Part shown: piece by piece, positions 45,190 to 57,479 of the stretch
How the letters are laid out: every line of letters starts with the position of its first letter
Position numbering within the stretch: position 1 is the first letter of the stretch
NCBI GenBank assembly: GCA_019321725.1
Contig: CM033121.1
Location: forward strand, 8,184,001 to 8,248,000
Length of the DNA stretch: 64,000 bases
Direction: 5' to 3'
DNA from: Paulownia fortunei
Taxonomy: Eukaryota > Streptophyta > Magnoliopsida > Lamiales > Paulowniaceae
Made by a program: the position numbers and the translations under genes
Notes under the pieces: model-generated
Databases searched by the model: none
What the model saw: the letters and a program-made list of their open reading frames with translations, nothing else
Told to the model about the DNA's origin: nothing

Positions 45190-47230
45190 TGGCCAGGGAA
45201 TCAGTGATCCAGTTTGACCCCCAATATACTAAGGGGCTCTAGATGTCTTGTAATGATGCTTTGGTTATTATCATAACTACTACAAATTATGAGGTGACCA
45301 GAGTGTTTGTGGATATTAGAAGCTAGGTGGATATCTTCTTCTATGAAGAATATAAGTAGATGGATTTGGGTATAGAATTGCAACCCATGGACACAAATTT
45401 GTTTGGATTTGGGGATGGAACAGTACAATTTGTGGGGCAAATCATCTTGCTGGTCACTTTAGGCACCGAGTCAAAAATGGTAAGATTTTTAGTTGTAGAC
45501 ACCTTTTCAGCATATAACGTCATTTTAGGCAGACCTGCTCTTAATATTTTTCAAGCAGTGGTGTCTACCTTCCATATGAAATTGAAGTTTCCTATAGATG
45601 GTGGGGTTGGAGTAGTGGAAGGAGATCATACACTGCTAGGAAGTGTTATGTAGAAACCATGAATAAGGCGGATCCCAAGGACCCTATGGAGGTGGATGAC
45701 CCAAAACTTGATAAAGAAAATGAGACAGATGAATCTGGGCCAACTCATGTTGAGCCCAATGAAGAAATGCTAAGTATTAAGTTAATCTAAGGAGAGGCAG
45801 AGAAGATCATTAGAATAGGATCACTGCTTGACCCTCAAATAGTTGGTTCAATTTTTGAGATAGAATACAAATGTCTTCACTGAGTCAACTCAAGATTTGG
45901 TAGGGATAAGCCTCGACGTTGTTGTATACTACCTCAACATAGACCCGAAGAGCAAATTGATAAAATAAAAAAGTGACACTTTAGTCCCAAGAAAGACAGG
46001 ATTATCCAAGCTGAGGTGGAAAAGTTGTTAGAAGCTAGACACATTATATAAATACAGTTTTTCGAATGGTTGTCCAATGCAGTCCTGATTCCAAAGTCAG
46101 CGGGTAAGTGGAGAATGTGCATAGACTTCTGTGACCTGAACAAGGCATGCCCCAAGAACCATTACCCTTTATCGTAAATTGATCAGCTGGTGGACTCCAC
46201 CTCATGTTGCGAATTGCTGAGTATGATGGATGCATCCCAGTACTACCACCAGATTATGTCAGCACTTAAGGAAAGAGACTAGGCTTTATCACTTCTATAG
46301 GTACCTATTCTTACAGTGTTATGCCCTTTGGATTGAAGAATACAGGTGCAACATACCTACGATTGGTAGATAGAATGTTCTGAGGTCAGCTCGGGCGTAA
46401 TATGAAAGTATATATAGATGATATGTTGGTTAAAAGCATGAGGGCGGAATCGCACATAGCTAATCTGACAAAAATCTTTCAAACACTCTGGAGATATCAC
46501 ATGAAACTGAACCCAGCCAAGTGTGCCTTTGGAGTCAAGTCGAAAAAATTCCTTGGGTACATGGTCACAAAAAAGGGCATTGAGGTAAACCCAGAAAAAG
46601 TTAAGGCGGTGCAAGATATAGTAGTGCCCAAAAGTATCAATGAGATTCAACGTCTTATAGGTCGAGTAGCAGCGCTGAGCAAGTTTATATCTAAATTGGC
46701 AAAGAAGAGTTTGCCTTTCTTTTGGGTACTAAGGAAGGCCATTAAGTTTGAATGGACAACTTACTGCCAAAAATCCTTTGAGGAGTTGAAAGAATACCTA
46801 TCCAAGTTGCCCTTATTAACCAAACTAATAGCTAGTGAACCCTTTTACATCTATTTATCAGTAGGAGAGGCTACAATCAGCTCCATTTTGTTCAGAGAGG
46901 AAGAAAGGCAACAAAAACCAATCTATTATGTTAGTAAGTTATTGCAAGGGCCTGAGCAAAGGTACACTAAGATAGAGAAGGGGGGTCTGGTGATAGTAGT
47001 TACGGCAAGGAGCTGAGATCTTATTTTTTGTCTTATAAAATAATTGTTCGTACTAATGATTTTCTTAAGTAGATATTAGGCAAACCTAAGGAATTAGGCA
47101 GGTTGGTTAAGTGGTCCATTGAAATGGGTGAATACGATGTGGACTATCAGCTTAGAATGGTAATCAAGGCTCAAGCCTTGGCATATTTCATTCAAGAGAT
47201 GACTAGTGCAAAAAAAATAAGCAGAAAAAA
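45190..47230 (+). pseudogene. pol: Tat-lineage protease, RT and RNase H relic
   Basis: Protease region 45360-45653: LFGFGDGTVQFVGQI, then VVDTFSAYNVILGRPALNI. RT: CIDFCDLNKACPKNHYPL at 46120, broken palm region, and intact YIDDMLVKS at 46409. 46402-47016 is open for 204 codons, the longest frame of the window. It covers the RT thumb (FLGYMVTKKGIEVNPEKV) and first RNase H (LREEERQQKPIYYVSK-like, GPEQRYTKIEK). The remaining RNase H to about 47230 is broken by a stop at 47014. This long open frame still lacks the N-terminal RT, so it is not expected to be active. Confidence 0.85.
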
Positions 47231-48700
47231 TGGTTGTTGCATGTGGATAGTTTAACTATGAAATCGAGATGTGGGGCTGGTATCATTCTGACTAGCCCAG
47301 AAGAAGATGAGCTGGAGTTTACGATAAAATTTAAGTTTAAGACCTCAAACAACAAGGCAGAGTATGAGCGTTGGTCCAAGGCATGAGAATTATGCTAAAT
47401 CTAGGAGCTAGGAATCTAATAGTCTATTTAGATTCTAGGCTTGTAACATAACAAGAAGGGGAGTTTGAAGTAAAGGAAGAAAGAATGCAGAAGTATGTAG
47501 AATAAGTAGTTGCGTTGTGGGGGCAGTTCGAGGCGGTCGATATTCATCAAATACCTCGAGTTGAAAATGTGAAAGCAAATTTTTTTATCCAAAATGGCTA
47601 GTTTAGCGATAGATTGTAAAACAAGGAAAATTAATTTGTTGACAGCTTAGTAGAGTACATCAGGGGGCGAGATCAGTGCAGTTAAGGAAGGGGACGACTG
47701 GAGGGTTGCCATTGTATCGTACCTGCAGTGAGGAACAATGTTAGAAGACAAAAGGGAAGCAGGTCAGCGACAGGCTAGAAGTGCTCGGTTCTGCATCGTA
47801 GATGGTCTACTTTACAAGAGATCTTCTCTGCACCTCCCCTGAGATGTTTGTCATTAGAAGAAGGGGTATACGTACTTTGGGAAATTCATGAAGGATGTGT
47901 AGGGATCATAGAGGTAGTACAGCCTTGATACATAAGGGCTTCCGAGCCGGTTACTTCTAGCCTACCATGAAGAAAGACCCAGAAAATCTGGTCCGCATTT
48001 GTTAAAAACATCCAAGGCATGCGCCCTTAATACACCAACCAGTTGAGAACCTCAAAATTATGAGCTCGTCTTGTCCCTTTGCCAAATGGGGTATTGATAG
48101 AGTACGACCCTTTCTAATGGCCACGAGGCAGAGAAAATTTCTTCTTGTGGTAGTGGACTACTTCAGTAAATGGGTTGAAATTAAGTCATCGGCGAAAATC
48201 ACCGAAGCAGAAGTCAAGAAGTTCCTGTGGAAAAAATATTGTATGCAGGTATGGAGTTCCTAGAGAATTGATCTCGGACAACGGTACTCAGTTTTAAGGG
48301 TCCAAGATATGGGCCTGTAAATAGATGAAGATAAGATAGCACTTCAATAATTTAGATCACAAATCATATAATTTTGCAAGGCATCAAGGCTAGGCTGGAC
48401 CGAGCTAGGGTTAACTGAGATGACGAGTTAAGTTCAGTACTTTGGGCATATAGAACAACTCTCAAAACTACCATGGGTTAGATTCCACTCAGTCTCGTCT
48501 ATGGAGCTGAAACTGTCACCCCAGTAGAGATAGGGATGGAAACACACAGAATCTAAATATATGACTCGGCTCAGAATGAAGAGTTAATGAGACAAACACT
48601 TGATTTGAAAGAGAAAAATCAAGATCGGGCTTACCTGCAAATGAAATTTTACAAAAGTAGATTCCGGACCGAATACAACCGAAAGATAAGAAAATAGAAT
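47230..48700 (+). pseudogene. Tat-lineage second RNase H and integrase relic
   Basis: 47265-47590 reads an archaeal-type RNase H (TSPEEDELEFTIKF, then SNNKAEYE and the VYLDSRLV segment), as in Tat elements with two RNase H domains. Integrase follows: zinc finger remnants at 47870-48040, core start WGIDRVRPF and FLLVVVDYFSKWVE (48086-48180), and ISDNGTQF at 48272, which has the second catalytic Asp. The C-terminal part (YKKRVRH-like) ends at about 48690. Several stops are present. Confidence 0.8.
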
Positions 48701-48902
48701 TTCCATGTGATTTCTTATTCATATAATAATATTTTTTATTATAATACCATAAATACCTTTTCTACGATATAATTACAACATAGTAGGCACTCTTATGAGT
48801 AGGCAATTGAGTATTATAGTTATATATATTATGATTTATTTATATTAGCCAAATTATGTGTCTGATTTTTATGTATACTATTAAATACTTACATTTTACA
48901 AA

Positions 48903-50381
48903 ATATCAAATCTGGATTGTTGATTTAAATCAAACAAGAAGTTGATTGTTGATTTATACCAATCAAAATGTGGACCAAGCATGATCCGATGATTTACTTT
49001 ATAGGCATAAATTTCATTTTACAGTTGAAAAATAAAAAAAAATGCACAAACACACAAATGTAGCGTAAATCTCGCCTTAAGGTATATTTTTTGGCGTCTT
49101 TTTTAAAATTATAGGCTTTTCACTTGACCTATTATTTAGAGGAGATTTATTAAACATTTCATGTTTCAAGGGGTAAATTGAATTAAGCCACGATTCCACA
49201 TAACAAAGCTAATAATACAATTTTGATAGGCATCCGATTAGTAGTACTTAATTTTTAATTTTTCATTACAGTGACAAATTTGAAAAATTTACAATTCTAC
49301 CTCGAAATATGCCAATTGAGTCGTGTAACATTAGCTGACCCAAAATTGAAACCCATGTTTCTGGGCTCCGTTAGTAAGGTAATAATGAGATTATACGGTC
49401 AAAAAAAAAAAAGCAAAAATTTATCAACTTACTACTAACCATTATGGATCTATCCAATTTAAAAGTAATGAAAAATAAATTCACAAAACTATAAGTGGGA
49501 TTGTGCTAGAGACTCATTCAAATTATTGACCCAATCAAAACTATTACTGTATATTTAACAGGAACTTATAATATTTGTGATCCATTTGTAAATTTGGTTA
49601 ATTCTTTATTCAAATTTACACGAGCGTGACACTACAATAACATTGCAAAGATACCAAATGCAATCTGAACAACAGTTTGCTGGTTGCACTTTTCCAACCA
49701 CATATGGGTCACTTGCATAAAATTATAGGATGGATCAGGTAATTCACTGTAGAATCACCGTAAATCACATGCAATTCAATACTGAACTTGAACTCATTTT
49801 AAAACTCAACTCAAATTTAAATTAATTAATTAAAAAAAGGTAAAATAAGTGTAGAAAATGTCAAACAAATCAAATTTAACTTGTTTAATAATGAAACCAA
49901 CCAAATTCAAACTCAGAAACTTGTTCGGCTGGATTTCCTTCGTTTATACCCTAATTATGGTCATAATTATTAACTTCATGATTAATATGTCACATTATAT
50001 CTAAAATTCGCTAATGTGATTATGCATATATATTGAATATTAGGCCAATCCTTTTCTTTTCCTCATCATTACAGCCCCCCATAGTTCATAATCCTTTGAA
50101 TTGCTGTAATATTTCCGACTCGATTACAAACATAAGCTATTTGCATCATAATCACAATAAAACCCCATAATCTGATGGTCCTAATTCTGGAAAAATTATG
50201 TTTATATAATTATACTGCAGTACACTGTAGATTACAGGGCGCCTCCTTTTCGGGGTGTCAATTGACATGATTAATGGAATATACAATCAATTAATACATA
50301 AACAATGCACAACTTTAGATTTCCCTTATTTGTATATATATACCTAGGACATGGTGTAGTTTTATGAATACAGAAGAAGTT
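48903..50381 (+). repeat. SOUL-unit upstream region, copy C
   Basis: Collinear with copies A and B, from ATATCAAATCTGGATTGTTGATTTAAATC to the GTATATATATACC TATA-like stretch (50334) and GAAGAAGTT (50373-50381). The MULE separates this promoter from its coding region, which resumes at 57447. Confidence 0.85.
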
Positions 50382-50459
50382 GACTAATTTAACAAAAAAA
50401 TAGTATTTTTAATTTAGAATTAATCAAATACCATATATTGAGGTAGTGTTAAAAATTTA

Positions 50460-50670
50460 GGTAGAAGCGTAAGTTGAAATTGAACTTTCATGAAAAAATG
50501 CAATCCCCATTTGTACTTTCAAAAAAAAAAATTTTAAGGAATTTTTGAAAGCGCAAGTTGAGATTGTGATTTCATCAAAAAAATGCAATCCCCACTTGTG
50601 CTTTTAAAATTTTCTTTTTTCTTTTTTTAAGGAATTTTTGAAAGCGCAAAGTAGAATTGCGCCTTCAAAA
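50460..50670. repeat. Left subterminal repeats of the MULE
   Basis: Motifs GAAAGCGCAAGTTGAGATTG, its variants (AGAAGCGTAAGTTGAAATTG, GAAAGCGCAAAGTAGAATTG) and their inverted forms (CAATCCCCACTTGTGCTTT) alternate three times. The period is about 90-100 bp and GGAATTTTTGAAAGCGCAA is repeated. Confidence 0.8.
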
Positions 50671-51071
50671 AATATATTTTTTAAAATATTAAGAATGCTT
50701 TTAAAGCATATATATATATATATATAATATATAAATTTGTGGGGAGTGGATGTAGTTAAGGATGATTGATATTCAATACAAATGCAAATGAGAAAATTAA
50801 AATATTTATACCTATATTTTAGATAAATATATATAAATATAATTATATATATATACATATATTTAGATAAATATTTTTTATTATAATAGAAAATAACATA
50901 AAGTTATATTGTTTAAATTTTTTTTACTTAAGTTATAATATATATGTAAATATTTTAATAAAGATAATAACAACACTATTTTTGCTTCATAATCACACAA
51001 TTAATTTTTTTGAATAATGATTACAGTATTGAATTTAAAAGTTTTGAAAAATACAAGAATAAAAAAAAATA

Positions 51072-53650
51072 CTAAAAATTACCACCAGTGCCACACATAC
51101 GTCGGTGACATTGTCGTCTACCTCGACGTCCACCCTGAGCAGCAGCAGTATCATATGATTGATTTGTGGTCGGATCATTAACATATGTACTGTAGTTTAA
51201 ATTAAAGTTCGGCCGACCTGACGAAGTTGTGGAGCTCGACTCTCCACGATCATGATAATCGTTGTCTAGATGTGGAAATGCAACACGCGAGACAATAAAA
51301 TCTCCAATTTCAGAATCGTGTCCTAGATGCTGCTGAACAAACGATGTCTGCGCTATGTCTAAATCTGAACTGAGTAGTGTAGAGAATGACATCGTAGATG
51401 GTGGCATACCCTAATACGAAGTAAATGGGTCATTCGGTTGTGCTTGTTGAGACACATAATAGTCGGCAGTGCTATCCAAACCATGTGATACACGATGTGT
51501 CGATGTGGATGGACCTGCCTCATCTGCTACACTAGACATAAGTGGATGAGGAATGTCGTAAGATGTAGAAGCATGGCTAGTAAATTCACCCCGTGTCGAG
51601 GTAGAGGGACCCGCATCATCTACTACTCTAGTACGCCTCATCGTCCTCCTGGCTGTGTTTTGTGGTGGTGGCATTGGTATATTTATAGCATCTTGTTGTC
51701 TACGAAGTAGGCGTCTGAGATCATCAGTGTCGTGTATAGCTTCACTCCTCAACTGCATAAGTGAAGCTATATCTTGCACGTTCGCGCCATCAACACTGAG
51801 TCTAATCCTCTCGACCGCCATACTCTAAAATGCGTGTAAAAAAAATAATATTAAAGAATATCATAAATATGATGCATACACATTATAAAAATTTTATTTA
51901 TGAATGTCTTACCATAGCTTCCAAATCTGATATGTGTGAAGGTTAGTACCCCTCCTCCATAGGCAAATGGGATGGTGATATCAGACGGCGTGTAATGTGA
52001 TCGTACCAATCCATATAGCGAGGCTCAGTATTATCGGACCGAGAAATGGAAGGGTTGACGATAATAAATTGATGTCTATTTGCCCACTGCTCCACATACT
52101 CCAGGTGATATCGAGTCCAATCCTCTTCACTGTGTCCCCTGCGGTCTACATCGTGTAAAGTCTGCTCATGCGCTGGTATATCTAGTGGAATGTACTGTCA
52201 CATGCCAAACTGGCACATGACCCGCTCTGGGTGATGGAACTCCACGATAACGTAGTTGATCAATGGACAACGAGATCTCCACAGTGGCGTATTACACCTT
52301 GGACCCAACACCATAATATCCGGTAAACTCATATCATATAGCTCTCATATAAACTATAATTATAAAATACATAAATTTGAATTATTTGTATATATATGAA
52401 AAGAAAAATCAAATCAAATTTAAACAAGTGCCTTAAATTCTACTCACCTTTCTATCAGTCATCCTATCTAGTATATCCCTAATAATCCTGATCGAATGAC
52501 TCGCTGTACGCGTGAAGCTGTGATACTGCATCCACCTATATGTATATAAAAACAATCATGAAATAATAATCACAAAATAATAGTGGAAGTAAAAGCTCAT
52601 TATCATTAGCGTTAATAAATGGGCTCATACCTTGAACCATACGGAGGAAGTGGAAGCTCACGATCATTAGCGCCAATGAGTGGGCCATATTTACTCGCGA
52701 ACGTAATCGTCTTGGCACCAACGTGGTAATGGGAGACCATGCCCATATCTGCAAAAATATATATTAATCAAATGAAAGTAGCAAACATACTGAAATGACA
52801 TAAAAAAGTAACAACACTTATATAAAGTTTACCTGTAGAAGCACCATCGCACCACCAATAATATTCTTATCTTTATCCGATGCAGTGCACAACTCACGAT
52901 ACATGAAAGACAGTACTGCACTGCCCCAACTGAAATAAACAACATCCTTAATCTGCTTCATACTCTGTAGATATAGCAACGACACTACATTACCTGATGA
53001 ATCAGGACACATAATGCTACCGAGTAGAATCAATGCACATCCGCGTGTATATCACTCCAACTCATCGTGGGGAGTGTCACCTGTCACTGGGTTAGCCTGA
53101 AGATAACCCCTCAAGGTACTCAACAATATACGCCCACCCCTAAACTGCTGTGAAGTGGGTCGAAATCCCAAGTAATGGTGGCAATAATCCTACCACTGCT
53201 TGGTAGATCTTCTCGAATCAACTCCAATAACAGACCGACCATCTACTAGTAAGCCCCAAATAACTGCAACATCATGTAGTGTGACTGTCACCTCACCCAT
53301 ACGAAAATAAAATGTATGAGTCTCAAGTCGCCATCTCTCGACTAGAGCAGTAATCAAATGAAAGTTCATATCAAAGTGTCCACATCAGTAGACGCCATAG
53401 AATCCCATATCATACAAAAGATGAACTACACGAGGATGCAATACACCCTCTCCACCATGAAGACTCCAAAATGGTGCACCTGCGTGCCTAACTGTAAGTG
53501 TCTTATCAACCGCACCAGCAAATACACTCTCTGAATGGTGAGTAGCCTGTCGGGATAAAACTGTCGTATCCCGTGGACCATATACAGAAACAATATCCAT
53601 CTTGTTTACAAATGAATAACAATATGTGTGAAGGATAATTTTTTTAACTT
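51072..53650 (-). pseudogene. Plant mobile domain (PMD) protein of the MULE
   Basis: Minus-strand frames starting near 53600 give the PMD (aminotransferase-like / protein phosphatase 7 long-form type): LHPRVVHLLYDMGFYGVY, then a stop replacing an expected residue, FYFRMGEVTVTLHDVAVIWGL (53310-53240), and further helices at 53033-52818 and 52754-52536. Possible introns lie at about 52780-52820 and 52340-52450. 51821-51072 is one frame with a single stop (51411-51413), encoding a Ser/Thr-rich linker with two GPSTST repeats and a basic end, RRGRRQCHRRMCG. PMD genes are known both in MULEs and as domesticated host genes (MAIN/MAIL1, needed for silencing and genome stability in Arabidopsis). Its role in transposition is not established. 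Confidence 0.8.
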
Positions 53651-53802
53651 CACATGAATGTTTACATATAATATGAAATTTAACCATATGGTTCACAACA
53701 ATTAAACACAAATTTTAACATATAACATGAAATTGTACATATATCATTAACAACAGTTAAATATAACATCATTACAAAATTATGTCATACAAATAAAGAG
53801 TA

Positions 53803-56320
53803 TTACTCCTGCACAAGAGCAAATACTAATCTAACTGTAATGACATCATCTATGCTAGGAAGACGAAGCTGTTCCACGTTCTGTTGCATTGACCCTTTGC
53901 CTTGCCCGCGCTTGTTGTCTAGCACGTGTCTAAGGCCAATCCATCTCATTAGGAATTCGAGTAGTAGTATTCCATCCACAATGATTCTAAATCCGCAATG
54001 ATGGATTATGCCACAACTCGAAAGGGAGCGCATCCAAATAAACTTCATCTGGCAAAGGCTCAAACTTCCCTTTGTAAGTATCTACATAAGAACCAGTGCT
54101 ATAGTACGATTTCATGAATGTTGCTGGATTAACTCCAAAATCCGGTAAGTATGCATTACATGCGAGCAAGGTATTCCAAATTGACTTCAATTACCGTATG
54201 AACACTCCATTGACCTCAGTTTCACGATATGTGTAAAACTCCTGGATGATCCTAGTCGACGTGTTATGACATATGCAGATTGATCTGTGTAATCAAACAC
54301 GTGTACCATATGCTCTATAGATAGGTTCTGCCAATTCTCATACCTTTGTAATATATTATCAGGCCACGGTTGGTTATTCTCCACCATTCGACGACCCTTG
54401 GATAGTCGATCAAGAAAATATTTAACAGCACGATGGAACGTAATCTGTACAATAACAGTGACTTGGAGCCGTCATGCACCTTTCAACATTCAATTAATGC
54501 ATTCTGACATATTTGTTGTCAGAACGCACGCCACATCGCCATCCTCCATCATAAGCCAGAGTCCACTGACATTTATCTATATTCTCCAAGTATGTATGTG
54601 CATCCTCGTTAAAAGCCTTTATTTTTTCCATTACCTTATCAAATTATCTGATTGTCAATTGTGAACCAGCTGTATAACACAAATCTCTTAATACAATACT
54701 CTTGAACCACTTGTTGAAGTTAGATGACATATGCTTTAAGCAAAAATGATGCACTCTGCGAAGTGGCGTGAAATCAGGTATGTATTGAACAGCTCCAAGT
54801 AGGCCACTATGTCGGTCAAAAATCAAATAGACACCTTCAAACCCGCGGACAACATACATAGACAACATATACAAAAACCATCTCCAAGATGTAAATATTT
54901 CTTCATCAACAACTGCAAAAGCCAGAGGCAAAACTTGTTGATTTGCATCCATCCCCACAGCAATCAACAACTTATGTTTGTACTTTGTGTAAAGATGTGT
55001 TTCATCAACACTTATTAGTTTACGATAATTTTGGAATCCATCGATACATGGCTTGAATGCCCAGAATACATATTACAATATTTTCTTTTCTGCGAACTCG
55101 GTGTCGATGTGATGCCACTCCACAATTGTGCCTGGATTCCATTTTTGCGGAGCTCCCAAATACCTAGGCAATTTTCTAACTGAGCTCTTCAAGTGTCATA
55201 AATATTTTTCCTTGCACGTTTCAAACCGTGTCAGGTCTTATGATATGAAATTTCATACTGATACTTCTCTTTCACATTTTGTTGAACATACTTAATCTCA
55301 TAGGTCGGGTCACATTAGACTATGCCAATAAGCAACCTTGTGATCATATTTTTACATAGGTTGCGATGATTCACAGACACTGAATTCATAAAGCTGGTAT
55401 GAGGGCCTCCCCACTTGGTGATTTTCCATAAATCGAGCTATGCTTTCAATGATACTCGAAGCCCCCAATTATACCACGTGGTCGATGTACTATGGCTGCA
55501 TTCCACTTTCCATAATTTTGGTGTACTCTCAACCACCCGATACTCACGTCTGACAACTCGTACAGAGTAATTTTTAACTGAAGCTTGCAGGTTTTCTTTG
55601 TCTTTGAATACCATACCCTTTTCAAGCTCTCCAATACTAGAGTCATAAAATTTTCCTCTATTTGGAATATCAATAGAATCTACAACTATTTCTGGGTAAC
55701 ATGTGGTGAAGAATGGGACGGTCCAATTAGAGTCATTCATTTGTTGCTGAGGGCATTGAGGTATAAATTGGCACTTGATGTTGGGACGAGTAGCCTTTAT
55801 TATGTTGCTCATACATCTTTTTCAGATCATCAATTTCGACCCCATCATCATCATCATCATCATCATCATCATAATCATCATCTTCATCAGCAATTTCATC
55901 GGGTTCGGAATAAATATATTCTTCAGCACTAAAATTGTCGACAAGTGGCTCAGACAATTCATCAATGTATGCATTATACAGCTTTGTATTTGTACCTTCA
56001 AAATGCTCTTGACCAGAGCTTGAAGCACCTGCATTACACTCATTGATGCCAACACTTGTCATGCCTTGCGTCACTGTAGTCATTTCGAACACACTATCAT
56101 CTCTTAAAAATGATGCATACTGATAATACTCATTGCTTGTCGGTATCTCAGACACAGTATTATGAACATTTTGTTCTGCCTCAACATAAAATTCTACAAA
56201 GTAATTTTCTCTTCTCGGATCTAAGAAAAATTCCAATCCTTCGTCATCAGTTATTGATATTAGTTGTGACATATTACCGCAACAGTACTTACCAAATAAT
56301 TTCAAAAAATTATTTATCAT
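53803..56320 (-). pseudogene. MURA-type MULE transposase
   Basis: The frame 56320-55733 gives 195 residues: an acidic N-terminal part ending in a run of Asp from a (CAT)n tract at 55846-55870. 55812-55438 holds the MuDR N-terminal domain (GMVFKDKENLQASVKNYSV, then REYRVVES). Poorly readable sequence leads to the transposase core at 54970-54644: VGMDANQQVLPLAFAVVDEE, then FDRHSGLLGA with the second Asp, and FCLKHMSSNF. The SWIM zinc finger near 54200-54140 keeps GIPCSHV but its CxC is changed to CxY. Frames break at least six times. The enzyme would bind the terminal repeats and cut the element with a DDE core; this copy is probably inactive. Confidence 0.85.
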
Positions 56321-57239
56321 TAACGTCCGTAATCTGATACACTTTCAATAGTAATTCAGAAAATCTTGTCCTACGAGACATTCTTCTAGCTCCAATTGCA
56401 GGGCGATCATATGTCACTGAATTAGCATCTTGTATAATTTAACCATCAAAGTATACCAGAACATCGATGTTGTTTCTAGTTGCCATAACTACATCAAAAT
56501 AAGTATTAATATTTTAATTTTAAATAATAATTTCAAATACATAATATTTAATTAAGATTATGATAGTTATGAGAAAGATTCCTTAAACAGTTCAATAATT
56601 TTTAACTCACATTTTCAAGTCAAATAACAAATATAAAATATAATATACAAAAAAAAATGCAAACATTAGCTTCTCCACATATAAAATATGCTATTAAAAA
56701 TGTAATTACATATGTCATTATAAAAAATAATATTACTAACATTTCAATACAACAAAATTTATTTTTTTAATATAATAATACATCTATTTCACAATTATTA
56801 TAATAAAATATATACATTGTAATTAAAATATGATACCTGTAAGTCACACTCAAAATATGATTCGCGTCCTATTTTAATCTCTCGCGTACTAATCTAAACA
56901 AAAATATATAAATGTTAATTAGTCAATTTTTTTAATTAAAAAATTTTAAAAAATAATAACAACATTGTTTATCGATGGAAAGAAGAGAAAATGGACGTCA
57001 AAAAGGTAGGAGATAGGAGAATATGAAGAAAATGAGAATTCGAAGAATGGAGGAGAAAATGGTGAAGAAAGAAAGGCCAAGAGAGAGAGAAATGGGGAAG
57101 TTGGGGGGTGGAGAAATGGGGGAAGTGGGGAGGGATCTACGGAGGGGAAGTGGGGAGAGGAGAGGGGAGAGAGGGAAGGGAAAAAGGAGGAGGAGGGGAA
57201 GGGGAAGGGGAAGAGTTTCAGTCAGGTATTAAAGTCAAT

Positions 57240-57375
57240 CAAAAGCACAAGTTATGATTGCGCTTTCTGTCACCTTGCAGGAAGCGCAACCCTAGGTTGC
57301 GCTTTCTGTCATGATTTAAAATGATTTGCACTTCCAGATGAAAGCGCGACCCCCACACGCGCTTTCACGCATTTT
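57240..57375. repeat. Right subterminal repeats of the MULE
   Basis: ATTGCGCTTTCTGTCA and GAAGCGCAACCCTAGGTTGCGCTTTC form an inverted pair, followed by GAAAGCGCGACCC and CACGCGCTTTCACG. The core is the same as at the left end. Next to it (57000-57220) is a long purine-rich stretch (GGGGAAGG-type). Confidence 0.8.
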
Positions 57376-57479
57376 CTTAACTCCAACCCTAATTACGGTA
57401 AAAAATTAATTATTTTTAAAATTTACTATTTTTTATTAAATTAGTCGAAGAAGTTTATAAAAATACTCATCTCTCAAAA

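Larger units (their letters stand above)
43000..48700 (+). mobile_element. Tat-lineage Ty3 retrotransposon, 3' truncated
   Basis: Contains a putative 5' LTR (43000-43578), primer site (43581), gag, protease, RT, first RNase H, a second archaeal-type RNase H, and integrase, all plus strand. The second RNase H domain after the usual one and the protease-region motif ILGRPALN are marks of the Tat/Ogre/Retand lineage. The readable integrase fades at about 48690 and no 3' LTR follows before the SOUL-unit copy C begins at 48903. All genes carry stops. Confidence 0.85.
50382..57446 (-). mobile_element. Mutator-like element (MULE) carrying MURA and a PMD gene
   Basis: Perfect 9-bp target duplication GAAGAAGTT (50373-50381 and 57447-57455), the mark of Mutator transposons. 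The ends are inverted: left GACTAATTTAACAAAAAAATAGTA, right reversed GACTAATTTAATAAAAAATAGTA, alignable for about 45 bp. Both genes run on the minus strand: a MURA-type transposase at 53803-56320 and a plant-mobile-domain protein at 51072-53650. Subterminal GCGC-containing repeats lie at both ends. The element is 7065 bp. Stops in both genes suggest it is now non-autonomous, but the clean duplication and ends show a younger insertion than most others here. Confidence 0.92.

Noticed and set aside
55585..56023. Plus-strand frames with runs of His or Ile
   Set aside because: Antisense of the MULE transposase Asp run, from (CAT)n.
57023..57232. 69-codon Arg/Glu/Gly-rich frame
   Set aside because: Translation of a purine-only stretch in the MULE right end.
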